A stretch of DNA of 47,934 bases. Source: a virus. Positions 31,349-38,805 of this stretch are shown here, in pieces (the first letter of the stretch is position 1; each line of letters begins with the position of its first letter). The notes below the pieces were generated by a model, which did not search any database, had not been told where the DNA came from, and was given only the letters and a program-made list of their open reading frames with translations. Where the stretch lies: positions 1 to 47,934 of the IMG/VR virus record IMGVR_UViG_3300033153_006421; one strand, given 5' to 3'. The position numbers and the translations under genes were made by a program.

Positions 31349-32450
31349 GGTGATCTCCGAGGGGTGAGGGGCTACTCACGTCGTCAGTGTATAGCGCTCG
31401 TATACAAGGGGCAAGTCTTTATTTCTGCCCATGGTCGCTTATTTCAGCCCAGGGTCAGCTAAATCGAAAGCGTCGTGGGCCAGAGGATCACAGAGATATA
31501 GTGATTGCTGCATATCAGCGATATCCCCCGGCGAACCCGGCATATCATCTCCGCCCATGGTCAGTGAGACGCCGTAATGCAGGTTGAACCTGGGTTTCTT
31601 CTTATATGCCTACTCATGGTCTTAAATACAAAAAGGTAGGTACAACCTGTCTTATTAACCATATACATGTACTACTCATGGTAATTACACTGACTTGTAG
31701 GGCTGTGGTAGTATCGCATACTGAGGGGTCAGACCCGAGGGGGTAGGGGAGGTAAAGTCGGTGTTCTGACCCTGGGCGGAGCCGACAAATAGGCTAATAG
31801 TATAGGTTGTTCCTGGCTTATTGCCTATCTGGACCATGAGTAGCAGATAGTGAGAAGGCAGGTTGAACCTGGCTTATCGCGTCTCATGGTCCCGCCCATG
31901 GTCGGCTGACCCTGGGCGCGGATAAGGGCTGTTTTGGGCGATAAGCCTGGTCGCACCTGACAAATGCGTCGATTTGCAGATAGCCTATCTGATCAGCAAA
32001 TAGCTTAAATCGGAGGGTGCGGTCGAGCAGATAGGCTATCTGGGTAGGGGCGCTGCTTATCTGCAGGGAGGCGAGGCGATAGGGGACCGGGCTGGTCGGG
32101 TATCAGGGAGCGGGCGGGAGGGGGCGAGATCAAATAGCAGAGGCGGGGGTGCAAATAGGCTGACCTCCCCGAGTTATGTTAACTATTGCCCTTGCGTGCA
32201 GTGGGAGCGGGGGTGGAAGTGGACAGAAACTGTCCGGAACCACCCGGTCGTCCTCCCCAAGCGTGTTCAGTGTTGCAATGTGCAACATCGCCGAGCCACA
32301 TGACAAATGTGTCGCCGTTGAATAGCAGCAGCTATACAAATAGAGCCGCCGCTTGGCGCCTCGAGATGAAAGCGCCGCCCAACGGTGGGACAAATAGCGG
32401 CGACAACGGAGGAGCCGCCCACTATTTGCCCACCGTTGGGCGGCTATCTC
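31349..32450. promoter_or_regulatory. 1.1-kb non-coding control region with short repeats (possible origin)
   Basis: No convincing gene. It holds seven copies of CATGGT(C) (31427-31903), two exact CAGGTTGAACCTG palindromes (31580, 31859) plus two degenerate copies (31637, 31803), all followed by CTTAT, three TGACCCTGGGC copies, two 15-bp palindromes CAGATAG-N-CTATCTG (31977-31991, 32028-32042), six CAAATAG and one CTATTTG (31786-32428), and dyads GGACAG/CTGTCC at 32221 and TGTTGCA/TGCAACA at 32271. It is locally AT-richer than the genes. This combination fits a replication origin with iterons or a multi-operator control region. Confidence 0.65.
32374..32444. repeat. 23-bp near-perfect inverted repeat
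   Basis: The arm 32374-32397 is the reverse complement of 32422-32444 apart from one extra base, with a 24-nt loop. Each arm carries GCCGCCCAACGGTGGG and a CAAATAG motif. It begins 6 nt after the stop of the 32451 gene. It could end that transcript or form a cruciform at an origin. Confidence 0.85.
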
Positions 32451-33140
32451 TCAGGCGGTGATCAGCCGGGGGCCGTTGTCCGTGTCGACGGGCCAGCCAT
32501 AGGCCGCGTGGACGATGGCACAGAGCGCCGCGAAGTGCTGCCCGGAGAAGCTGTACCCGCCACCATCGATCCCGGCCAGGCGGTGCTCACGATAGGTGGC
32601 TACGGTGAAGCCGGCTGCCTGCAGCTGTTCGTCGGTGATACGATCGTCGGGCATGTATGCCCAGTTGTTGGCCCAGGGGTAGCCGTGCGGCTCGAAGCGT
32701 TCGTGGTCGAGCTGTCGGGCCACGTCTTCGGCTTCGTGCTCTTCGGTCCAGTAGTCGGTCACGTCGTCAGGCATGACGCCGTCCGCCCAAGGGCTGTAGT
32801 TCTGAGCCTCTGCGAAGCGTTCGTCGGTATTGGTGTCGACGATGATGTAGCGCTGCGCTGCTTCCTCGCAGCGCACGGCGTTATCTTCGTCATCCTTGCA
32901 GCAGACGGTAGGCTCATCCCACTCGGTGCCGCACTCGACGCAGACCCACACACCGGGCGACGTGATCTTGAACCGCTGATCCGGCGTGACTTCCCACTCT
33001 TCGGGGTTGTCCGTGTTCAGGAGATCCATCGGCAGGCCCGGCATGTAGTCGGCCATGAAGCGCGAGACGAACCGTTCAAAGGTGCGATCGGCGAAATTGC
33101 AGGCGTCAGGAACGAGGTCAGTGAGCTTGACGGTGGACAT
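32451..33140 (-). CDS. hypothetical early protein with GIDGGGY motif
   Basis: A 229-residue acidic protein starting MSTVKLTDLVPDACNFADRT. It has a CVECGTEWDEPTVCC metal-site-like segment (about 77-91) and the C-terminal motif GIDGGGYSFSGQHFAALC. The ATG at 33140 follows the shared leader CGGAGATCACC; the longer upstream frame has no site and foreign composition. A related LDGGGYAF motif occurs in the 34.0-34.8 kb gene. Function unknown. Confidence 0.6.
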   Translation of the reverse strand: MSTVKLTDLVPDACNFADRTFERFVSRFMADYMPGLPMDLLNTDNPEEWEVTPDQRFKITSPGVWVCVECGTEWDEPTVCCKDDEDNAVRCEEAAQRYIIVDTNTDERFAEAQNYSPWADGVMPDDVTDYWTEEHEAEDVARQLDHERFEPHGYPWANNWAYMPDDRITDEQLQAAGFTVATYREHRLAGIDGGGYSFSGQHFAALCAIVHAAYGWPVDTDNGPRLITA

Positions 33141-33228
33141 GGTGATCTCCGCTGGGTTCGACGCAAGAGCGCGTCCTATAGCCACAATATCCGCTGATAG
33201 TGTAGCTATCGGCTGGGCTCTGGCGGTA

Positions 33229-33720
33229 TCAGACGGGCCAAGCAGGCGCCCTGCCCGGATCGCCCGCAAGTGGGGGTTCGTGGCACACGGGGCACCCCAA
33301 ACGGCTGAGGATCGGAGGCTGGGCTGCGCCCCAGTAGGATCCGAACCAATCACATGGGCGATCCGAGTCGTCGACGTGTTCCGTATCGTCGCTACCGCTG
33401 CCCCAATACGCGAGCCAACCCGTAGCGGCGCGGATGATCTGGTCTGCCAGATCCCCACGGCCTGCTGCCCACTCGTCGACGTCGTCTCTTCCGCCGCTGA
33501 AAGCGTCGACGATCAGCGGGTCGGGGGTGAAGTCGAGATGGACGGCGCCGGGCTCGAGAAGCTCAGCCACGGTCACGGTTGCCCGTTGGATGTGCGGCGA
33601 GAAGGATCCGTTTTCGTCGGGCTCGCTCGCTTCGCCCCACTGTGCGATCATGACCTCGTCACCGCTGAGGTAGACGGACAGTCCGTGATCGGGGCCATGC
33701 GCATTGATGAGACAGGTCAT
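33229..33720 (-). CDS. hypothetical early protein
   Basis: A 163-residue acidic protein with a beta-rich N-terminus (MTCLINAHGPDHGLSVYLSG) and C-terminal CPVCHEPPL. ATGA overlap with the upstream gene. No family recognised. The 88-nt gap after it carries the dyad GATAG-TGTAG-CTATC (33196-33210). Confidence 0.6.
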   Translation of the reverse strand: MTCLINAHGPDHGLSVYLSGDEVMIAQWGEASEPDENGSFSPHIQRATVTVAELLEPGAVHLDFTPDPLIVDAFSGGRDDVDEWAAGRGDLADQIIRAATGWLAYWGSGSDDTEHVDDSDRPCDWFGSYWGAAQPPILSRLGCPVCHEPPLAGDPGRAPAWPV

Positions 33721-33929
33721 GACGACACCTCGCCCGTCTCCAGGACCGCAAGGCGCGCGATCAGGTAGCGCTCCTGGGCTTCCATGGTGCGACGGTAGGA
33801 CGCGCGGGAGCGGGTAGGGACCAACGACACAGGGGGCCAGATATCGGCGATGAAACCGGCGATCTCTTCGCGCGTTGACGTCAGGTTTTCGCGCACGCTG
33901 TCGGCGCTATTGAGATTGAGCATGCCCAT
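33717..33929 (-). CDS. small helical early protein
   Basis: A 70-residue protein, largely helical (SADSVRENLTSTREEIAGF; TMEAQERYLIARLAVLE). The start at 33929 follows the shared CGGAGATCACC leader. Coupled to the next gene by ATGA. Function unknown. Confidence 0.6.
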   Translation of the reverse strand: MGMLNLNSADSVRENLTSTREEIAGFIADIWPPVSLVPTRSRASYRRTMEAQERYLIARLAVLETGEVSS

Positions 33930-33971
33930 AGGTGATCTCCGTTGGTTTTGGCGCAGTGGCGCACCGTGCAG

Positions 33972-33991
33972 GCCCGGTCCCTTGACCGGGC
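33972..33991 (-). terminator. strong hairpin between two early genes
   Basis: GCCCGGTC (33972-33979) pairs with GACCGGGC (33984-33991) around CCTT, an 8-bp perfect stem placed just after the 34.0-kb gene. It may end or attenuate that transcript, although no U-run follows on the minus strand. Confidence 0.45.
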
Positions 33992-34006
33992 ATGCCCGTT
34001 GGGCCG

Positions 34007-34799
34007 CTACTCTTCGAGCCGATCCGCCAGTGCGTCCACTGCTGTGTTGAACGGTCCGATCGGGTCGCTGTCAGGCAGGCAGCCGGGGAAACACGACCAC
34101 CAATACCACCCGTCCATCTCCTTGGCGGTCAGTCCGGCCACTTCCGCGATATAAGCCCAGATCGATCCGTCCGTGTCGATCCACTCCTGCAGCTCCCTCT
34201 CGCCCATGTGGAATACCTCGCACCCGTTCGGCACGAGCGGCTCCGCGAGACATTCCGGGCACATGTCCACGGTTTCGGTCGCCATGATGAGGGCGACACG
34301 CTTGAAGCATGCGTCGCACTCGGGGCCGAGCGCGTACACCGCCCAGCTGCCCCGCCGGATCGCTCACGTTGCCAGTGAAGCGCCAGCCCTGAGGTTCGTC
34401 ACCATCGGCCACGCCGTAACAGTCGCACTCGTGATCGGACCCGTAGATGGTCCCTTGCGCTACGAGGATGCGCACGTCACCTTCCGAGTCGACGTAGTGG
34501 TCGGGCCAGTCGGTGCTGTGGCTTTCGATGTCCAGGTAGAGCACCGGGCAATCCCAGTCCCGCGCACCGTCCGGGTAGCCAAGGAAGTAATCCCAGTCGG
34601 GATCGTCCCATGCAACCAGCCCGTTCGTGTAGCCCAGCGCCTTGGCCACGGGGTCGATCGTCCAGTTGGTACCGTTCGGGTCCTGAGTGAGTGCGTCGCG
34701 TGTCTGCTCGAATGCGTACCCACCACCATCCAAGCCGTAGCCGATGGACGCGCGAGCGGCCGAGTAGGAATCGTATGTGTCTATGAGTGACTGTTTCAT
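34007..34799 (-). pseudogene. early gene split by a one-base frameshift
   Basis: The frame from 34799 encodes a natural-looking protein (MKQSLIDTYDSYSAARASIG, GLDGGGYAFEQ, DHECDCYGVADGDEPQGWRF) up to NVSDPAG near 34350. The natural-looking continuation then lies in the frame ending at 34007 (SWAVYALGPECDACFKR, MCPECLAEPLVPNGCEV, WYWWSCFPGCLPD). Removing one base from the CCCC run at 34350-34353 joins them as a 263-residue protein (DPAGSWAVY). The cause could be a real mutation, a sequencing error or a programmed shift. It carries the DGGGY motif of the 32451 gene and two CxxC pairs. Shared leader GGCTCCG-type start. Confidence 0.65.
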
Positions 34800-35224
34800 G
34801 GTGGGCTCCGTTGTTTGGTATACATACCTTATCCGGGCCTTCTCTTATCCGCCACCCCCTATTTGCAAATAAGGGCCTTCTCTTTTCGCCTATCTGTAGA
34901 TAGTGACCCTTCTCCCGCCGCGCAGCTGGGGCCTTATCCGTGGCTTACCCTCTCAAGGGGCTGGGCTGGCGCGGGTGTGGGGCCTCTCCCGGGGGCCAGG
35001 TGGGGTCCTCGAGTAGCGGGGCGGCGTGGGGCATCCCGCCTTTGACCCCCACCCTTTCCCCCTTCCTACGTGCCCCCGAGGTTTTCACCAAATTTCGCCC
35101 CTCACTATTTACAAATAGCCCACCCCCGCTAAGCCCCCGCTACACGGCCACCATAGCCCTATCCCCCTCACTATTTACAAATAGCAAGCCCCCGCTAAAT
35201 AGCAAGCCCCCCCAGCGGTCCGGC
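34800..35224. promoter_or_regulatory. 425-nt non-coding region with operator-like palindromes
   Basis: No gene seen. It contains TATTTGCAAATA (34860-34871), CTATCTGTAGATAG (34890-34903) and two CTATTTACAAATAG palindromes (35105-35118, 35171-35184) inside a direct repeat starting CCCCTCA, plus three TTATCCG words at 34829-34938. The palindromes share the CAAATAG half-site of the 31.4-32.4 kb region. It holds the promoter for the 34799 gene and the 3' side of the exonuclease gene. Confidence 0.65.
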
Positions 35225-35758
35225 CTATCCCCAGAGCCCGTTAATCCCGCGCTTGCGCAAGGCCACGAGCAAACGACCAGCGAGCAGCGCGTCGGGTAGC
35301 GCCCGGTGGACTACCCCCGAGTGGATGCCGTGGTGTCGCGCCGCTTCGCCAAGGTTCGGCGTCTTCTTGCGTCCGCGCTTATCCAGAGGCAGCGCGCCTT
35401 GCGCTCGCATCGCCCCGTGGGCAGCCCGTCGCAAGCATGGGCTCTCTGCCCACGGCACATCATCGGGCAGGAAAGACGCGTCGAACGATTGCCCGTACGC
35501 GTACACCCCCGCCGGCTCGGGGGACATATCCAGCCAATCTCTCCAAGCTCCCAGCACCGCCCACGGCTCGGGCGCGCTCTGCAGCATCTCCACCTCGATG
35601 CCGTGCGGCCCCTTCCCGACCGCGTCCCCACGTACCAGCGAGGAGAACACGGCGACGACATCGCCTGTCTCGGAGATCATCACGCCCCCGAGCTCGATTA
35701 TCGCCGCCCCTGCCTGTCCGGGGAATCCGGAGGTCTCGATATCGACTACAACTACCAT
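35225..35758 (-). CDS. DnaQ-like 3'-5' exonuclease
   Basis: A 177-residue exonuclease. ExoI is VVVDIETSG (D6, E8), ExoII AYGQSFDASF with its Asp in place, ExoIII VHRALPDALLAG (H and D), so it is of the DEDDh type. It may proofread, degrade host DNA or process RNA primers; the replicative polymerase already has its own exonuclease. The ATG is 6 nt from a TATAAC -10 box and lacks a usable ribosome-binding site, so the transcript may be leaderless. Confidence 0.85.
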   Translation of the reverse strand: MVVVVDIETSGFPGQAGAAIIELGGVMISETGDVVAVFSSLVRGDAVGKGPHGIEVEMLQSAPEPWAVLGAWRDWLDMSPEPAGVYAYGQSFDASFLPDDVPWAESPCLRRAAHGAMRAQGALPLDKRGRKKTPNLGEAARHHGIHSGVVHRALPDALLAGRLLVALRKRGINGLWG

Positions 35759-35763
35759 CGTCC

Positions 35764-35772
35764 TGTTATACT
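35764..35772. promoter_or_regulatory. bidirectional -10 element between early and packaging genes
   Basis: TGTTATACT (35764-35772) is an extended -10 on the plus strand; its complement offers TATAAC (35770-35765) on the minus strand. The plus-strand GTG (35779) and minus-strand ATG (35758) each lie 6 nt past their box, about where transcription should begin. The gap between the genes is only 20 nt. Confidence 0.5.
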
Positions 35773-35778
35773 ACACGG

Positions 35779-36654
35779 GTGCCCGACCTCGACTATTTCG
35801 CCCCGCTCTTCGCCGCTGCCATGCCAGGCCGGTACCGGCGCGGGGTCACAGACAAGGCCCTTTCGCGTATCTACGGGTGGGGGCCGATACCGAAGTGCTC
35901 CTCGCAGTCCTCAATCACGCTGCGTATGCTCGCCGCGAACCCTGATATCGCCGAGTACCTCGACGACGTCGCTACTGCTCGCCGCCATCCGCCACGGGCG
36001 CCAAGCGGCAGGCTCGACCTGCCCCAGGTGTATCGCCGCCCCCGCATGTGGGGACCGCTGACCATCAAGGCGTTCGGCTTGGACGATCCCCCCTCCCCCG
36101 CTGCTGTGGCGGCCATCTACGAGACGAGACCCCCCGACTACCGCCGTATCTCGCTGCCGCACCTCGCGAACTTCGATGTGTTCCGCCTGTTCCTACGCGG
36201 CGTGCCCTCCGCCGTCTTCGAGCGTCACCTCCGCCTATCTCCTGAGCAGGTAGACACCGAAGTGTCCAAGGCCATCACGACCATCATCGAGACCAGGCCG
36301 TTATTTCGCCTCTGGGCTTTGGATGTGGACCTCTACTGTTTCCCCGCGAGTGTGGGCAAGAACACAGGCGACAAGTACGTCATCCCCGCCACAGGGAACT
36401 GGGGGTCGTGGACCAGCGTAGCCAGGGGCATGGCGTGGTACCTTCTCGGCATCGAGCAGCTGCACGCCGCTGTCGAGCAGCAGAGCTACGCCCCCATCAA
36501 GAGCATCGCCGCCCGGGGCGCCCTCGAGACCTTCAAGGCGCACCCCTCGATAGACGCCATGTTCACCGCCGGGGAGCCCATCCTCGCCCGCAACACCAGG
36601 AACAAGATCCTCGATCACAGGAACTTGACCCGCATCCGCTGGATGGATGAATGA
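35779..36654 (+). CDS. hypothetical protein at the head of the packaging operon
   Basis: A 291-residue protein. The GTG at 35779 is the first codon after the promoter; upstream codons of the same frame overlap the exonuclease on the other strand. The N-terminus (GVTDKALSRIYGWGPIPKCS) could hold a helix-turn-helix; the rest is helical with no motif. First gene before TerL, so a role in packaging or as small terminase is possible. ATGA overlap with the next gene. Confidence 0.6.
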   Translation: MPDLDYFAPLFAAAMPGRYRRGVTDKALSRIYGWGPIPKCSSQSSITLRMLAANPDIAEYLDDVATARRHPPRAPSGRLDLPQVYRRPRMWGPLTIKAFGLDDPPSPAAVAAIYETRPPDYRRISLPHLANFDVFRLFLRGVPSAVFERHLRLSPEQVDTEVSKAITTIIETRPLFRLWALDVDLYCFPASVGKNTGDKYVIPATGNWGSWTSVARGMAWYLLGIEQLHAAVEQQSYAPIKSIAARGALETFKAHPSIDAMFTAGEPILARNTRNKILDHRNLTRIRWMDE

Positions 36655-37079
36655 GCCGCCCGCCCGCCGTCATCGAGCCTGAGATCATCACGACCGACAT
36701 CGACGATGAGCTGGTCCAGCTGCTCGAGTCCGAGGACTGCACCCCCGAGGGGTTTGTCCGGCTCCACAAGAAGCTCGCCGCCTGGGTGCTGCTCGGCCAC
36801 ATCCCGGCCGGCAGGGCGAAGACGGTGCTGGCGATCTTCGAGGGGGCGCTGCCTCACGTGCTGATCATCGACAAGAGGACCAGCGGGAACAACGGCGCGA
36901 GCGCGCTGCAGGCGCTCATGGCTGCTGATGTGCCCCAGGAGCGGCAGATTTCCACGGACAAGCTGCCCGACATCGCCGCGGACAGAAATGTGCGGTCGCC
37001 GCTCCTCCGCCGCGCCCCCGCCTTTGTCTACGATGCTGACGCTTTCGATGCCGACGAGCCAGAGCCCTCTGATGGGTGA
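36651..37079 (+). CDS. possible small terminase subunit
   Basis: A 142-residue protein directly upstream of TerL with overlapping ends. Acidic termini, and a central segment with FVRLHKKLAAWVLLGHIPAG followed by AKTVLAIFEGAL. No clear helix-turn-helix, so the call rests on position. The C-terminus is Asp/Glu/Pro-rich. Confidence 0.35.
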   Translation: MSRPPAVIEPEIITTDIDDELVQLLESEDCTPEGFVRLHKKLAAWVLLGHIPAGRAKTVLAIFEGALPHVLIIDKRTSGNNGASALQALMAADVPQERQISTDKLPDIAADRNVRSPLLRRAPAFVYDADAFDADEPEPSDG

Positions 37080-38802
37080 GCTGCTCAGCCGCCTGCGGGA
37101 TCCTCGCGTCGCGCTGCCGACCTGCGGGTACGTCCGGGACCAGGCCACCGAGGACTTCGTCCAGTACGACCCCTACGCCATCACCGACACGTTCCAAGCT
37201 GACATTCTGGAGTATTACGCCAACCCCCCAAGGGACGAGAACGGCAGGACCAGGTGGGCGTACATGATCGGCTACCGCCAGGCCGGCAAGAGCACCGCGG
37301 CGGAGTTCGCGGCGTACTGCCTGACGGCCTACACGCCGGGGCTCGACCATATCTGCCTGGCGGACACCGACGATCGGGCCAAGTACCTCCACTCCAGGGT
37401 GCACGAGCTGGACCAGCGCTGGCCCGAGGAGATCAAGGCCCCGCGCAGTAACACCAGGGAGAAGTGGCAGCTCACCTTCGATGGGCTCGTCGGTGGGACG
37501 ATGCGCACCCTGTCCATGGCGAAGGGCTCCGTCGGCATCGGCCAATCTCCCGGCTCTGCTCACTGGTCTGAAATCCCGTTTTGTCCGGATCAGGCTGCAC
37601 AATGGTCGGGTATGCTCCCGTCACTCCGGAATCGTGCGGACGTGCGGGTGTTGCTCGAGACGACCTGCAACCCCGACGACTCCCAAGGCTTCGCCCAGGA
37701 GCTCTACCTGTCCGGCCTGCGGGGAGACGGGCGGCTGTTCTCGCTGTTCTACCCTTTCTGGGACGGCAAGCTCAACTCGCGCCCCTGGCCGAAGAACAGC
37801 GCCCTCGACACGGAGGAGCAGCGCCTGCTCGACAAGTACGGGCCGCAGGGCCTGCGCCTCGAGCATCTCGCCTTCCGCCGGGAGTGCATGGCCGACGATG
37901 TGCGCATCCGGCTCAACCCCGACGAGTTCGGAATCTGGTATCCCTTCGATGACGTGACCTGCTGGGCCAGGACCTCTGGGGGCATCTTCTCCAGCCTGCT
38001 GGATCGCCACGCCGAGGCCGAGCTGGTCGCGTGGAAGCCCACCGCCCAGTTCTACCCCGGGGACTCCGGCCACGCGGAGCCCGACCCCGACGCTGTTTAC
38101 GCGCTGGCCGTGGACCCTTGTGGCTACGCAGCTCGAGACCACGGCGCCGCGCAGCTGGTCGAGGTATGGGACGACGTCTGGTACCAGGTGGGCGTGTTCT
38201 CTGGCGGGCGCCGGGAGTCCGTGGACCCCGAGGTCCTGGCCCGCTGGGTGTTCGACACAGGCATGCGCTACAACAAGGCGCTGGTGGTGGTCGAGAGCAC
38301 GGGCGTGGGGCAGGGCGTGCTGACGCTGCTGCGGGCGTGGGGCTACCCTAACCTGTACTACGAGAGCAAGGGCAACCCCGGCATCGCGGCGACGACCAAG
38401 AGCAACGGGCTGTCTCTCACAGCTCTGCGCACGGCTCTCAAGGATCTGCTGGTGTTGCGGGACGCGGACACCGTCGGGCAGCTCCAGACCTACCGCAACG
38501 ACAAGAACGTCCAGGACGGGGTGCAGGCGGAACAGCTCCGCGGCGAGGTGGGGCGAAGGCGCCGAGAACGCCACCACTGGGACAAGGTCTCCGCGCTCCA
38601 ATGGGTCTGCTGGGCGGCCAAGCGGCTGCCGGCCCGCCTGCGGACCATCACCACAAACCCCCGCGATATCACGACAAACCCGTGGGAAAAGCCCGAGGGG
38701 GGTGATATCGTCGTAGATATCGAGTGGGCCAAGGGCAAGTGGGAAGAGCACAAGCGGGCCAGGCGGAAGGGCGGTAGGGGCTGGAAGCGCACAAGGAGAT
38801 AG
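37072..38802 (+). CDS. terL: terminase large subunit
   Basis: A 576-residue packaging motor. Walker A GYRQAGKST (67-75), Walker B-type acid in AHWSEIPF (E167), coupling motif ETTCN (196-200). The C-terminal RNase H-like nuclease has D348 (LAVDPC), E408 (VVVEST) and D504 (HHWDK). It cuts and pumps DNA through the portal encoded next. The ATG at 37072 overlaps the preceding gene by 8 nt; an ATG at 37033 is possible. The last 60 residues are Arg/Lys-rich. Confidence 0.9.
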   Translation: MGELLSRLRDPRVALPTCGYVRDQATEDFVQYDPYAITDTFQADILEYYANPPRDENGRTRWAYMIGYRQAGKSTAAEFAAYCLTAYTPGLDHICLADTDDRAKYLHSRVHELDQRWPEEIKAPRSNTREKWQLTFDGLVGGTMRTLSMAKGSVGIGQSPGSAHWSEIPFCPDQAAQWSGMLPSLRNRADVRVLLETTCNPDDSQGFAQELYLSGLRGDGRLFSLFYPFWDGKLNSRPWPKNSALDTEEQRLLDKYGPQGLRLEHLAFRRECMADDVRIRLNPDEFGIWYPFDDVTCWARTSGGIFSSLLDRHAEAELVAWKPTAQFYPGDSGHAEPDPDAVYALAVDPCGYAARDHGAAQLVEVWDDVWYQVGVFSGGRRESVDPEVLARWVFDTGMRYNKALVVVESTGVGQGVLTLLRAWGYPNLYYESKGNPGIAATTKSNGLSLTALRTALKDLLVLRDADTVGQLQTYRNDKNVQDGVQAEQLRGEVGRRRRERHHWDKVSALQWVCWAAKRLPARLRTITTNPRDITTNPWEKPEGGDIVVDIEWAKGKWEEHKRARRKGGRGWKRTRR

Positions 38803-38805
38803 GGC

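Noticed and set aside
32130-32393. 87-codon minus-strand frame in the repeat region
   Set aside because: It runs through dyads and repeats, has no ribosome-binding site, and its composition is unlike the neighbouring proteins.
31380-32450. CRISPR-like array
   Set aside because: The repeats are 7-13 bp, irregularly spaced and of several families; there is no repeat-spacer pattern or cas gene.
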